A stretch of DNA of 64,000 nt, taken from contig NZ_CP118270.1 in assembly GCF_028771845.1 (NCBI RefSeq), positions 4,278,001-4,342,000 of the forward strand, in the 5' to 3' direction. The notes beneath the pieces are model-generated. The model made no database searches, was not told the DNA's origin, and saw nothing but the letters and a program-made list of their open reading frames with translations. This document shows, one piece after another, positions 8,541-16,221 of this stretch; the stretch's first letter is position 1, and every line of letters starts with the position of its first letter. Origin of the DNA: Paenibacillus marchantiae. Lineage in GTDB: Bacteria; Bacillota; Bacilli; Paenibacillales; Paenibacillaceae. The position numbers and the translations under genes were made by a program.

Positions 8541-10040
8541 TTAATTTGTATTCATCGAGACTTTTTGTCTTACAGGCTGCTTGGAGTCTTCCTCCGTCGC
8601 TTGTTTGGTACGTTTGATGAAGAAGGAAAGGAGCAATCCGAGAACGGCAATGCCAATAATGACAACATAAGCATCATTAATTCCCTGGATCATGGATTCC
8701 ATTCCCAACTGCTGCTGGGTTAAGCCTTTGGCTGCACCCGTTGCAACCATATCTTGAACATGTGCTGTTGTGCGACTGGTCATTACACTTACGAGCAATG
8801 AAGTACCCACAGCGCCAGCTACCTGTCTGACAGTGTTTGATATTGCTGTACCGTGTGGTCCTAGTCTTGGTGGCAGTTGATTCAAACCTGCTGTTTGGAT
8901 AGGCATCATAAGCAAGGCCATACCAATTCGGCGACCTGTTGACATCAATACTAGGTAAGTATAGCTAGTAGAATCCGTTAGATCGATGAACCCGATGGTG
9001 GTTACAATCGTAATGACCATCCCGATAATCGCCAGCCATTTTGCGCCAAACCGGTCAAACAATCTACCCGTTATCGGCATCAGGAAGCCCATGACAAGCG
9101 CCCCTGGAAGCAATAATAATCCGGACTCCAATGCAGTGTAACCCCGTGCATTTTGGAGGTATAAAGGAAGCAACATCATATCAGCATACATGATCATCGT
9201 GATCGCGATATTAATGATTGTGGTCAGTGAGAACATATTATACTTGAAAGCCCGCAGATCGAGCAGCGGATTTGCAGACGCGAGTTGTCTCCATGTGAAC
9301 AGTCCAAGAGCAATGACTCCTGCTGCAATGCATATGATTACTTCTGCGCTTGACCATCCCAGAGTTCCTGCCCGGCTGAAGCCATACAGCAATGCGCCGA
9401 ATCCAATCGTGGACAGCAACACGCTGAGTGTGTCGAACTTGAGATTGATTCGTTCCGATACATTTTTGAGATATACAAACGCAAAACCAATAACAATAAC
9501 GGTTAGTGGGATCATCCCGTAAAACATCGTTTGCCATGTGTAGTTCTCAAGAATATATCCAGCAAGGGTTGGCCCAATCGCTGGAGCGAAAATGATGGCA
9601 AAGCCGACCATCCCCATCGCGGCGCCCCTTTTCTCAGGAGTGAACAAGGTAAGAATGACATGCATTAACAATGGCATGATAATACCAGCACCGGCTGCTT
9701 GAACCATACGTCCTGTCAACAGTGTACCAAAATTACTCGCAAGGGCAGATATAATCGTACCGATGAGGAAAATAAACATCGAAGCTTGAAATAATTGCCG
9801 TGTCGAAAAGCGTTGCATGAAATAGGCCGTGATGGGAATGAGTACACCATTCACCAGCATGTAGCCTGTCGTAAACCATTGGGCTGTTGCTGCCGAGATA
9901 TTAAAATCCCCCATCAGCTCCGGAGTTGCCACGCTCATAACGGTTTGGTTCAATGTGGCAAGAAATGCACCCAAAATCATAACAAACAGTATGGGGCCCT
10001 TTTTTACGTCATCTCTTTCTTTTAATCTAGCCTGACTCAA
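8541..10040 (-). CDS. DHA2-family (EmrB/QacA) multidrug efflux MFS transporter
   Basis: About 499 residues with 14 predicted membrane helices. Helix 1 has the DHA2 pattern LATLNQTVMSVATPEL. Further marks are WFTTGYMLVNG, the motif C-like GPTLAGYILENYTWQ, and the late AISNTVRQVAGAVGTSL segment. Members export lipophilic drugs against proton influx. Two TTG codons could start it. The one at 10040 has AAAGGA about 9 bases upstream and is preferred over TTG 10058. It is divergent from the TetR gene at 10262, the usual layout of a repressor-controlled drug pump. Confidence 0.9.
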   Translation of the reverse strand: MSQARLKERDDVKKGPILFVMILGAFLATLNQTVMSVATPELMGDFNISAATAQWFTTGYMLVNGVLIPITAYFMQRFSTRQLFQASMFIFLIGTIISALASNFGTLLTGRMVQAAGAGIIMPLLMHVILTLFTPEKRGAAMGMVGFAIIFAPAIGPTLAGYILENYTWQTMFYGMIPLTVIVIGFAFVYLKNVSERINLKFDTLSVLLSTIGFGALLYGFSRAGTLGWSSAEVIICIAAGVIALGLFTWRQLASANPLLDLRAFKYNMFSLTTIINIAITMIMYADMMLLPLYLQNARGYTALESGLLLLPGALVMGFLMPITGRLFDRFGAKWLAIIGMVITIVTTIGFIDLTDSTSYTYLVLMSTGRRIGMALLMMPIQTAGLNQLPPRLGPHGTAISNTVRQVAGAVGTSLLVSVMTSRTTAHVQDMVATGAAKGLTQQQLGMESMIQGINDAYVVIIGIAVLGLLLSFFIKRTKQATEEDSKQPVRQKVSMNTN

Positions 10041-10076
10041 TCCATTCCATCCTTTCAATCCACACGTGACTAAATT

Positions 10077-10090
10077 TACAACGTGTTGTA
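10077..10090. promoter_or_regulatory. Candidate TetR operator
   Basis: TACAAC and GTTGTA form an inverted repeat around a 2-base centre in the region between the exporter and the divergent TetR gene, 37 bases before the exporter start. Position and symmetry suit a repressor site. The assignment is inference. Confidence 0.4.
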
Positions 10091-10261
10091 TAGTTTACAT
10101 TGTATTTATTGAATTATATACATATTCCCGTAGATTACAATTTACGATTTTGGGTATTTTCGTTGCTTATTTTACGAAATAATAAAATATGTCGTCTAAT
10201 TCGGAAATAAACGACTGATCATTTAAAATTGTAATTTTTAAAATTTGAGGAGTGATATTGC

Positions 10262-10867
10262 ATGAAAAATGAAAAGAAGTCTGCTACAGATCCTCGTATA
10301 CTTCGTACAAGACAGTTGATTCGTGATGCTTTTGTAGATCTGTTGCAGGAAATGGACATCGAGAAACTATCCGTCAATCGAATTGCAGAACGTGCGACGA
10401 TCAACCGCGTGACTTTCTATCTGCATTATCGTGACATCACAGACATGATGGAGAAAATGGCGGACGAGATGATCGAGCACATTGAACGAATTGTGGACGA
10501 ATATGCTCCTCAATTTGAAGATGCTGCCAAAGACGATGGTTGGCCAGTGCTTGTAAAATTGCTTGAACACTTTGCTGATCATTCCAAATTCTATCGTGTC
10601 GTTCTCGCTTCCAGACGAACCCCCATTTTTACGGAGAGGCTCATGAAATTACTAACGACACTCGTTTCGGCCAAGATCGAAAGCTTGGAGCTGGGAAGCT
10701 CTCTTTCACAAGCGGGTATTCATAAGGAGATCGCAATCTGGTACAGTTCCTCAGCTCTGATTGGTACCATTGTATCCTGGCTTCGTAATGACATGCCCTA
10801 TGCACCGCATTTCCTTGCCAAACAGTTCTCTTTAATTCGTGCTTATTCTTACAATGACTTGATATAA
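10262..10867 (+). CDS. TetR/AcrR-family transcriptional regulator
   Basis: 201 residues. The DNA-binding domain is RTRQLIRDAFVDLLQEMD, then LSVNRIAERATINRVTFYLH. The C-terminal helices include the RRTPIFTERL segment seen in Firmicute TetR regulators with the TetR_C_8-like domain. The ribosome site GGAGTGA lies 7 bases before ATG 10262. It is divergent from the 14-helix exporter, separated by about 220 AT-rich bases with a palindrome at 10077-10090, so it most likely represses that pump and itself. Confidence 0.9.
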   Translation: MKNEKKSATDPRILRTRQLIRDAFVDLLQEMDIEKLSVNRIAERATINRVTFYLHYRDITDMMEKMADEMIEHIERIVDEYAPQFEDAAKDDGWPVLVKLLEHFADHSKFYRVVLASRRTPIFTERLMKLLTTLVSAKIESLELGSSLSQAGIHKEIAIWYSSSALIGTIVSWLRNDMPYAPHFLAKQFSLIRAYSYNDLI

Positions 10868-10916
10868 CAAAAAAACATCCAGCTTTAGTTAGACTCAACT
10901 ATACGCAGATGTCTTT
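10868..10916. terminator. Weak bidirectional terminator
   Basis: ACATC (10876-10880) and GATGT (10908-10912) enclose a second inverted repeat TAGTT/AACTA. An A-run on the left and CTTTT on the right flank the structure. It lies between the convergent TetR and membrane-protein genes. Confidence 0.45.
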
Positions 10917-10935
10917 TCAACAGACTATAAATGGG

Positions 10936-11595
10936 CTAATCTCCTGTCGGAGTTCGTAAAATCATATACAGCCCGATGAGTGCTGCCAGAGCACCAAAAA
11001 TGATGCCGGACAGTCCATTGTAAAAGGTGGGATCTCCTTTGTATGAAAATGACATGATCGCAGTTTGTGTTAATGAAAGTGAGATCAATGATGAAGAGAA
11101 GTTCGTCAGTTTGATGGCTTCAATGACCGGTTCATTATTCCGTCTCGCCATAATGGCGCCCCCAAGAGATACTGCGATTTCGGTAAAAGTAACGGCAGCA
11201 ATGATGAAGGCGGCATAGTGAGGATAATGCGTTCTGCTGCCTGTAACAAATAATAACTTACTGCAATAAATGATGTACACCGCACTTGAAGCGAGCACAA
11301 TATTACCTATAAATCGGTATGCCGCGTATTGTTTTTTTAGGATTTCCTCCGGGCTGGAATCATCAAGATTCGAGTCCTCATGTGCTTTGGCTGCGTAATA
11401 CTTAGCAACAGCGATGCCAATATTATAAAAGGCGTTAATACATAAAAAGAAGGAGAGCGTAAAGATTCCTAAAAGTATTTTCCCAACTGCGATAAGGGCA
11501 TTAAGTGGAATAGATAATTTTGCAAAGTAGATAATTCGATTATTTTTAACTTTAAAAACAGATTCTCCTCTATTCACTGGACGTATCCAATTCAC
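10936..11595 (-). CDS. Multi-pass membrane protein of unknown function
   Basis: About 219 residues with roughly five or six membrane helices. Helix 1-2 reads FAKLSIPLNALIAVGKILLG. A charged loop follows (KAHEDSNLDDSSPEE). The helix order and the N-terminal GK spacing recall the membrane part of cation-diffusion facilitators, but the metal-binding HxxxD and DxxxD pairs are not evident, so I do not assign it there. The start is GTG at 11595, because GGGAGGG (11601-11607) is ideally placed. The upstream in-frame ATG at 11628 has no ribosome site. It stands alone between convergent TetR and divergent P450. Confidence 0.7.
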   Translation of the reverse strand: MNWIRPVNRGESVFKVKNNRIIYFAKLSIPLNALIAVGKILLGIFTLSFFLCINAFYNIGIAVAKYYAAKAHEDSNLDDSSPEEILKKQYAAYRFIGNIVLASSAVYIIYCSKLLFVTGSRTHYPHYAAFIIAAVTFTEIAVSLGGAIMARRNNEPVIEAIKLTNFSSSLISLSLTQTAIMSFSYKGDPTFYNGLSGIIFGALAALIGLYMILRTPTGD

Positions 11596-11803
11596 TGTAT
11601 CCCTCCCGAACGAAACCCTGATGTGCAAAGAATGAGTCTAGTGTTCAAGCATACCATAGTAAACCATATGGTCCACGTATGAGGTTTAGACATGTTCATC
11701 CCTACCTATCTGTAATCCCAGATTAATGATGTTTTCATTTCTTGAGCTTGTTTATTTTGCCCAAAAATACATAACCCTTAAGAACTTAATTCTCGTCATT
11801 AAA

Positions 11804-11818
11804 TATACGAATGGTATA
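11804..11818. promoter_or_regulatory. Palindromic operator candidate 1 (TATAC-N5-GTATA)
   Basis: TATAC-GAATG-GTATA, with perfect 5-bp arms. The same architecture recurs 74 bases downstream, which makes chance less likely. The binding protein is unknown. Confidence 0.5.
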
Positions 11819-11877
11819 AAAATATGCCTTGAATTTTCCATAAAATGAATATAGTTCGAAAGTTTCATTCCAAATAA

Positions 11878-11892
11878 TATACGATTAGTATA
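11878..11892. promoter_or_regulatory. Palindromic operator candidate 2 (TATAC-N5-GTATA)
   Basis: TATAC-GATTA-GTATA, with perfect arms, about seven helical turns after the first copy. It overlaps a -10-like TATAAA at 11889-11894. Confidence 0.5.
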
Positions 11893-12045
11893 AAATTGGT
11901 TGTGCGCTGAACTGTCAATTCATGTGCAACAAAGGAGGAATCAAAGGGAGCCGAAGAACTGAAGTGGCGCTGGTGATGATTATCAGAGGCATGGAAGAAA
12001 TCCCTCTTTCCTTTGGATAAAATAGTTCGAGAGGCGGTGTACTGG

Positions 12046-13278
12046 ATGTACAAAGAAGTGATTCGTGTTCACGATATTACCAATTTCCAGTCCAGATCGG
12101 AAGAGTTTTTTCCTCTTCACTGGTTTCGGAAAATGTTGTCAGAGAAACCTGTCTACTATCATGAGGATACGGACACATGGAATGTGTTCAGATATGACGA
12201 TGTCAAGCAGGTACTAAGCAATCATGAATATTTTTCATCCGAAGGCTCAAGAACTACCATTTCAGTCGGAGCTAAAAACAAGGAAGGCACACCGCCGGAC
12301 AAAATGAATATTTCGAGCATAGATCCTCCACGTCATCAAAAAAGCCGTTCGTTGCTCTCAGCTGCTTTTACACCCCGCAGTCTGAAAAACTGGGAGCCAC
12401 GGATTCGGAACATTGCGAAGCAACTGGTGGAGGATATCGAGCTGAATACAACAATCGACATTGTGCAAGCACTGGCAGCACCATTGCCTTCCATGGTTAT
12501 GTCTGATTTGTTGGGCATACCGCTGACGGACAGCCACCGCTTCAAAAGTTGGGTAGATATTCTGTTTCAACCTGCCAATAGAGAAAATGCAGAGGCAATG
12601 GAAAAGAAAAAGCAGGTCGCAGCGCAGGAGTATTACCAATTCCTGTACCCTATTGTCGTTCAGAAACGGAGTCAGCCTGGCGATGATATCATTACAGATC
12701 TGTTGAAAGTGGATGTAGACGGCGAGAAGTTTTCCGATGATGAGATTGTTCGAACCACAATGCTTTTGCTCGGGGCCGGTATCGAAACAACCAGTCACAT
12801 GGTATCTAATACATTTTATTCTTTTCTCTATGATGACCCCAACCTGTATGTGCAATTACGAGAGAACCCTGAGCTGATCCCACTTGCTGTGGAAGAGATG
12901 CTTCGTTATCGCTTCCATAACGCCAAGCGACACCGGACCGTTAAGAAGGATAATGATCTGTTGGGTGTAGAATTGAAAAAAGGGGATGTCGTCATTTCCT
13001 GGATGAGTGCGGCGAATATGGATGAAACTATATTTGAAAATCCGTTCGACTTGAACATTCACCGTCCCAATAACAAAAAACACCTTACCTTTGGAAATGG
13101 TCCACATTTCTGTCTGGGTGCTCCGCTGGCGAGAATGGAGTTGATTGTTGCTTTGACAGCATTCGTAGAAAGGGTACCTTTCATCGAATCGGTTGAATCA
13201 TTTGATTTGGAAAACAACCTTACCGTCTCGGCTCCAGGTCAGTCGCTGACGTACTTGCCTATGAAGGTTGTGCATTAG
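12046..13278 (+). CDS. Cytochrome P450 (bacterial class I, CYP109-like)
   Basis: 410 residues. The I-helix oxygen-activation motif is LLGAGIETTSH. The K-helix E-x-x-R is seen in EEMLRYR. The heme loop is FGNGPHFCLGAPLARME, with axial Cys356. The length and the N-terminal DDVKQVLSNHEYFSSEG block match soluble bacterial P450s such as the CYP107/CYP109 groups, which hydroxylate fatty acids, terpenoids or polyketides. The frame also permits TTG 12013, but GAGAGGCGG about 8 bases before ATG 12046 decides the start. No ferredoxin or reductase gene is adjacent. Two matching palindromes upstream suggest inducible control. Confidence 0.92.
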   Translation: MYKEVIRVHDITNFQSRSEEFFPLHWFRKMLSEKPVYYHEDTDTWNVFRYDDVKQVLSNHEYFSSEGSRTTISVGAKNKEGTPPDKMNISSIDPPRHQKSRSLLSAAFTPRSLKNWEPRIRNIAKQLVEDIELNTTIDIVQALAAPLPSMVMSDLLGIPLTDSHRFKSWVDILFQPANRENAEAMEKKKQVAAQEYYQFLYPIVVQKRSQPGDDIITDLLKVDVDGEKFSDDEIVRTTMLLLGAGIETTSHMVSNTFYSFLYDDPNLYVQLRENPELIPLAVEEMLRYRFHNAKRHRTVKKDNDLLGVELKKGDVVISWMSAANMDETIFENPFDLNIHRPNNKKHLTFGNGPHFCLGAPLARMELIVALTAFVERVPFIESVESFDLENNLTVSAPGQSLTYLPMKVVH

Positions 13279-13308
13279 GATATAGATTGATATGTTACAG
13301 ACAATATA

Positions 13309-13355
13309 AAAAAGCCGTGATTGGATGTTTAACAACATCTGATCAACGGCTTTTA
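13309..13355 (+). terminator. Rho-independent terminator after the P450 gene
   Basis: AAAAGCCGT pairs with ACGGCTTTT across an inner GGATGTT/AACATC helix, with A and T runs at the ends. Confidence 0.8.
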
Positions 13356-13513
13356 TAACGTTCAAGGCCTTTTTCTGTCAGGAAAGAATCGAAAAATAAA
13401 ACAAGATTGATCAGAACAACGTAGTCGACTCTTACGGTGAGTGAGGAAGCCTTTGCTTTGATTTGATTTAACAGAGGGGAAGGGCCATCTCACACATAAG
13501 ACAAATGAGAAGA

Positions 13514-13789
13514 TCACATTAGAGGAGGTTGCGATGAAGACTCGAAGTGGTCTTCTTTGTGCATCATGTCTCTGTTTCCGTTGGGAACGGAGAACTGCTG
13601 AGCTAGAAGCTGCTGTTCCTTGATGAGCAGATCGACTTTATGGTGCAAATGGTCCAATTGTTTGTTGTAATGTTTGTAGGTGTAGAATCCGATTACAGCC
13701 TTAATCGCGAAGAAAATAACAGCTGCCGTAATAATCAATATATAGTTAGAGGCAATATGCCTGATCCAGCTATTGAGTTCACTTATCAC
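13514..13789 (-). CDS. Small single-pass membrane protein
   Basis: 91 residues. One membrane helix (YILIITAAVIFFAIKAVIGF) is followed by a helical, partly coiled tail (HYNKQLDHLHHKVDLLIKEQ) and a polar end. It starts at GTG 13789, with GGAAGAG 6 bases upstream. No family is recognised. Similar small proteins with a short tail are common in Bacilli. It sits between the P450 terminator and a plus-strand regulator, so it is transcribed alone. Confidence 0.65.
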   Translation of the reverse strand: MISELNSWIRHIASNYILIITAAVIFFAIKAVIGFYTYKHYNKQLDHLHHKVDLLIKEQQLLAQQFSVPNGNRDMMHKEDHFESSSQPPLM

Positions 13790-13977
13790 GTATAACTCTT
13801 CCTTTCACAAGAAATGCAGATTACTTCTATTCATTGCCTTCGTTATAGGAAAGATTACGTGGAAAATGTTCTCAGATGGATTCCTCCGAAAGCAAGATGG
13901 AGCATAGCAACATTGTGTTTATTCCTGTTATTCAGTAGAATTATTTTAATTAATATTTTCCAAAGGAGAGCAAATAC

Positions 13978-14937
13978 GTGCTGGAACTCAGCTTTAACGA
14001 CCCGGAAAAACTGGTAACTGTAACCCACGCCTTGTCGACTCGTTCCCGGATTGACATTCTCCAGCTTCTTAATGCCAATAAATTAAACATTATTGAAATT
14101 GCCGAAGCACTTAACCTGCCCGTGTCAACGGTAGCCAACCATATTAAAGTGCTGGAGGCAGCCCATTTAATACATACGGAGATGCTCCCAGCCTCTCGTG
14201 GGGCCATGAAGGTTTGCAGCCGCAATTATGATGATATTCATATCGCCCTGGATCGAGTGACTTCCTTTCCCACACGGGATACGAATGTTTATGAAGTACA
14301 GATGCCGATAGGGCATTACAGCGACTGTGAAGTTGAGCCAACATGCGGCATGGCGAGCACGGAGGAGATGATTCTGAAGGAAGACGACCCGGCAAGCTTC
14401 TATCATCCTAAGCATATTGATGCTCAGATCATTTGGCTGGCAAAAGGTTATCTGGAATATTTGCTTCCAATGGATATTCCGCAAGGTGCAACGATTGAAT
14501 CTTTGGAATTGTCCATGGAAATCTGTTCTGAAGTAGCAACTTATAACAATGATTGGCCCTCGGATATTTCCATTTGGGTGAATGGCACTGAGATCGGGAT
14601 GTGGACTAGTCCCGGAGATTTGGGCGACCGCCGAGGTAAACTGAATCCGGCATGGTGGTCTGATGGTTCCACACAATACGGCATTCTCAAAAAATGGCGT
14701 GTGGACGACAACATGACCATGCTGGACAAGGAGAAAATTTCGGATGTGTCCCTGTCAGATCTTCATCTTGAGGATAAACACAAGTTAAGATTACGCATTG
14801 GAATTCATCCGGATGCTAGGCATCAGGGAGGCATGAACCTGTTTGGCAATGAGTTCGGAGATCATGAACAGAACATTATTATGCAGGTAAGGTATACGAT
14901 GAATGCGGGTGATCAGGATGCGAGATATGCCAAATAA
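13978..14937 (+). CDS. ArsR-like winged-helix regulator with a large C-terminal domain
   Basis: 319 residues. The N-terminal 80 residues are a winged helix of ArsR type (HALSTRSRIDILQLLNAN, then IAEALNLPVSTVANHIKVLE). The other roughly 230 residues form a beta-rich domain containing ICSEVATYNNDWPSDISIWV, unlike classical metal-sensing ArsR, and no metal-binding cysteine pair is seen. This architecture is common in Paenibacillus next to glycosidase genes and may bind a sugar ligand. The start is GTG 13978 after AAAGGAGAG. It heads the locus with the GH43 remnant, GH2 and GH43 genes and probably controls it. Confidence 0.82.
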   Translation: MLELSFNDPEKLVTVTHALSTRSRIDILQLLNANKLNIIEIAEALNLPVSTVANHIKVLEAAHLIHTEMLPASRGAMKVCSRNYDDIHIALDRVTSFPTRDTNVYEVQMPIGHYSDCEVEPTCGMASTEEMILKEDDPASFYHPKHIDAQIIWLAKGYLEYLLPMDIPQGATIESLELSMEICSEVATYNNDWPSDISIWVNGTEIGMWTSPGDLGDRRGKLNPAWWSDGSTQYGILKKWRVDDNMTMLDKEKISDVSLSDLHLEDKHKLRLRIGIHPDARHQGGMNLFGNEFGDHEQNIIMQVRYTMNAGDQDARYAK

Positions 14938-15418
14938 CGGTTCCTCATGTATCGTGAGTATCAAGCGTTTTAAACCGAACTTGTTTCATCTGGAGCAGGG
15001 TGAAGGTTTATTCAAATCCCATTCACATGCTGCACTGCTACTGTTTCAGCGGAATTGCTCAGTCGAAGCTCCTCATGCTGTCAACGATCCAACGGTTCAA
15101 TGCATCGTTTAGGAAGTCCTGAAAGAGATCCATTCGTCTTACTACACGCCGATTACGGTTAGTGAATTGGCCTCTCGACATTTTCTGTCAGAAAGCAATC
15201 TGCGAAAGAAATTCACGGAATCGGTGGGGGTTTCTCCGAAGCAATACATTATCAATCTTCGTCTAATGGAAGCCAAACGGATGTTACAACAAACCAACAA
15301 GGCAGTCGAAATGATATCTTCGGAAGTAGGGTTTACTTCGTCCAGCCGATTTTATGATTATTTTGTCAGATCTGTCGGGGTTACCCCACTGGAATGGCGG
15401 ATGCAAAGCATTCAGTAA
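14903..15418 (+). pseudogene. AraC-family regulator remnant with an in-frame TAG
   Basis: From 15113 to 15418 the frame encodes a full AraC DNA-binding domain: ITVSELASRHFLSESNLRK, then MISSEVGFTSSSRFYDYF. The same frame upstream (14903-15112) holds only about 69 codons, with a cupin-like FKSHSHAALLLFQ stretch, and ends in TAG at 15110-15112. The two halves therefore share a frame but are split by a stop. The sensor half is also much shorter than usual and overlaps the preceding gene. No ribosome site precedes the TTG at 15167. I read it as a decayed regulator of the glycosidase genes, though expression of the DNA-binding part cannot be excluded. Confidence 0.7.
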
Positions 15419-15430
15419 AGCTTCAACAGG

Positions 15431-15458
15431 AAAAAACCGTCTCCAGGACGGTTTTTTT
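15431..15458 (+). terminator. Rho-independent terminator
   Basis: AAAAAACCGTC pairs with GACGGTTTTTT around a short loop. It separates the AraC remnant from the GH43 remnant. Confidence 0.85.
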
Positions 15459-15583
15459 CGACCGACGAAATCGCTTGAAGGTTGTCTTTTTTTACAACTT
15501 AATAAAAGCGTTTTCGCAATTGTCTGCAAACAAATTCTGCCAGATAATAAGAAAATAGCACGATATGAAGGGAGAGAAAAGAG

Positions 15584-15784
15584 ATGACAACCAGTACATT
15601 TTGTAATCCGGTGGCATTGCAATCCGCGGACCCTTGGGTCTACAGGCACTCCGATGGTTATTATTATTTTATGCGTTTACGGGCAACACGCATTCAAAAA
15701 TTTGAATGGAACTGGGATGGAACACCTGATTTTGGTGTGCCTTTCAGCGATGATCATGCGCTCCAAGTTCCATCGGGAGAGTAA
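15584..15784 (+). pseudogene. GH43 glycosidase gene with its centre deleted
   Basis: 66 codons. The first 30 residues (ending SADPWVYRHSDGYYYFM) match the start of a GH43 catalytic domain. The rest (TRIQKFEWNWDGTPDFGVP to the final VPSGE) matches the end of such a domain. The intact GH43 gene at 18033 shows the same two blocks separated by about 270 residues. Only the first catalytic Asp remains. The pKa-modulating Asp and the acid Glu are lost, so the product cannot be active. The ribosome site and start (GGGAGAG, ATG 15584) are intact, which suggests a recent in-frame deletion. Confidence 0.85.
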
Positions 15785-16221
15785 AACAGAAGACTCGAGA
15801 ATAGGGGCTGGGTATGCGTATAATTACAACTATTTTGTAATTAAAGGCGGAGTAGATAAATGATTTGGTGAAAACGAATGCTCTCATTAGACGAAGAAAG
15901 TAATAATTATTTTGGCTTGAACTGGATTTTTCCGCATTGGAACAGTATTTTAATGGTGTTATTCGGTGGATAATTAACTTTCCCATGCTGTTTGAAGGAA
16001 ATCTAAGCAATAATACCAGACGAATTTTATTACAAGAAAATAAATTGAAAACGTTGACATCTAATTATTGTGTAATTATACTTTGATTCAAATACAGAAC
16101 AAATATTGCCCCATTGTTGTGTCCACCATTCCAATACTGATGGTATACCCTTTCCTGCAAAAGTACTTTGTAAAAGGAGTATATACCGGTTCAATCAAAG
16201 GCTAATAGGAGTGATTTACGT
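15785..16221. other. Intergenic region upstream of the GH2 gene
   Basis: About 437 AT-rich bases with no supported gene. The only clear element is the sigma-A promoter at 16054-16082. The left part may be a residue of whatever followed the deleted GH43 gene. Confidence 0.5.
16054..16082 (+). promoter_or_regulatory. Sigma-A promoter of the GH2 gene
   Basis: TTGACA (16054-16059) and TATACT (16077-16082) are separated by exactly 17 bases, close to full consensus. The start codon follows after about 140 bases, leaving a long leader. Confidence 0.8.

Larger units (their letters stand above)
11629..12045. other. AT-rich intergenic region upstream of the P450 gene
   Basis: About 415 bases with no supported gene. 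It contains two copies of a TATAC-N5-GTATA palindrome (listed separately). A ribosome-like AAAGGAGG at 11930-11937 has no following open frame of useful length. No convincing -35/-10 pair was found, apart from the TATAAA inside the second palindrome. Confidence 0.5.

Noticed and set aside
11930-11965. Leader peptide after AAAGGAGG upstream of the P450
   Set aside because: No start codon at suitable spacing opens a frame of useful length before a stop.
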